Below the pieces are notes generated by a model. It made no database searches. It was not told where the DNA came from and was given only the letters and a program-made list of their open reading frames with translations. From NCBI GenBank assembly GCA_029262775.1, contig JAJCYR010000004.1:1-33804 (forward strand): DNA of 33,804 nucleotides, read 5' to 3'. Numbering within the stretch: position 1 is the stretch's first letter; each line of letters starts with the position of its first letter. The translations under genes and the position numbers were made by a program. Source of the stretch: Bacteroidota bacterium (GTDB taxonomy: Bacteria > Bacteroidota > Rhodothermia > Rhodothermales > UBA10348). Shown here piece by piece: positions 33,692 through 33,804 of the stretch.

Positions 33692-33804
33692 AAACTCTTG
33701 CATTGTGGATTGCCGCGGCCGCGGGGCGGGGGGCGCCCAGGACCCCCGCCGCGCAGGGCCACCACCGGGCCAAGGGAAAAAAGCAATACGACCACCAGAA
33801 GGCG
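33688..33804 (+). CDS. Start of a further secreted protein, cut by window end
   Basis: Only 39 codons are present, running off the window. The ATG overlaps the TPR stop as ATGA, and the first ten residues (MKTLALWIAA) look like a signal-peptide start, so a coupled secreted protein is plausible. The sequence after about 33715 becomes an unusual run of G and C blocks and encodes Gly/Arg/Pro-rich residues. This is unlike any other gene here and may reflect base-calling errors near a contig end. No function can be assigned. Confidence 0.45.
   Translation, partial: MKTLALWIAAAAGRGAPRTPAAQGHHRAKGKKQYDHQKA

Overview
The window looks like a chromosomal, mostly housekeeping segment of a Gram-negative bacterium, most likely in the Bacteroidota/Rhodothermota sphere. 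This is inferred from three things: an outer-membrane assembly block (bamA followed by two tandem Skp/OmpH genes), a tRNA promoter whose -10 region reads TATTTTTG (the TAnnTTTG form typical of Bacteroidota), and start codons that rarely have a Shine-Dalgarno sequence. The DNA is moderately GC-rich, and no insertion sequence, prophage, CRISPR array or rRNA gene was seen.

Left part (1-5515). On the minus strand, a FAD/NAD(P)-dependent oxidoreductase gene overlaps by 4 bases a gene for a roughly ten-helix membrane polyferredoxin of the NapH/NosR/CcoG type. A ComM-type AAA+ ATPase gene follows. NAD kinase (nadK) is divergent. The reductase-polyferredoxin pair looks like a small electron-transfer module of unknown substrate.

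Middle (5516-19016). tRNA-Phe and tRNA-Asp are followed by a strong, apparently bidirectional terminator facing a minus-strand WbqC-like gene. A plus-strand run follows: S66 LD-carboxypeptidase, purN, purH, mreC and dacB (PBP4), with gaps of 0 to 6 bases or 4-base overlaps. It links late purine synthesis with peptidoglycan recycling and cell shape; mreB and mreD are absent next to mreC. After 108 bases comes a second tight run: hslV, an NYN/PIN-like protein, hslU, a FemAB-like GNAT acyltransferase, a polytopic membrane protein and a MOP-family polysaccharide flippase. The NYN gene between the two halves of the HslVU protease is the most unusual arrangement here. The last three genes look like a surface-polysaccharide module appended to the protease operon. 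A perfect hairpin terminator ends this run and also serves the converging tRNA-Gly gene.

Right part (19194-33804). folD and a secreted GH13 pullulanase-like enzyme lie on the plus strand and converge, with a 20-base overlap, on a long minus-strand run. In transcription order that run is dxr, rseP, uppS, bamA, ompH, ompH, panB, surE and osmC. It joins isoprenoid precursor synthesis, the undecaprenyl carrier, envelope-stress proteolysis and outer-membrane protein assembly with pantothenate synthesis. Divergent from dxr is a secreted TPR protein and the first codons of a further gene, where the sequence near the window end looks unreliable.
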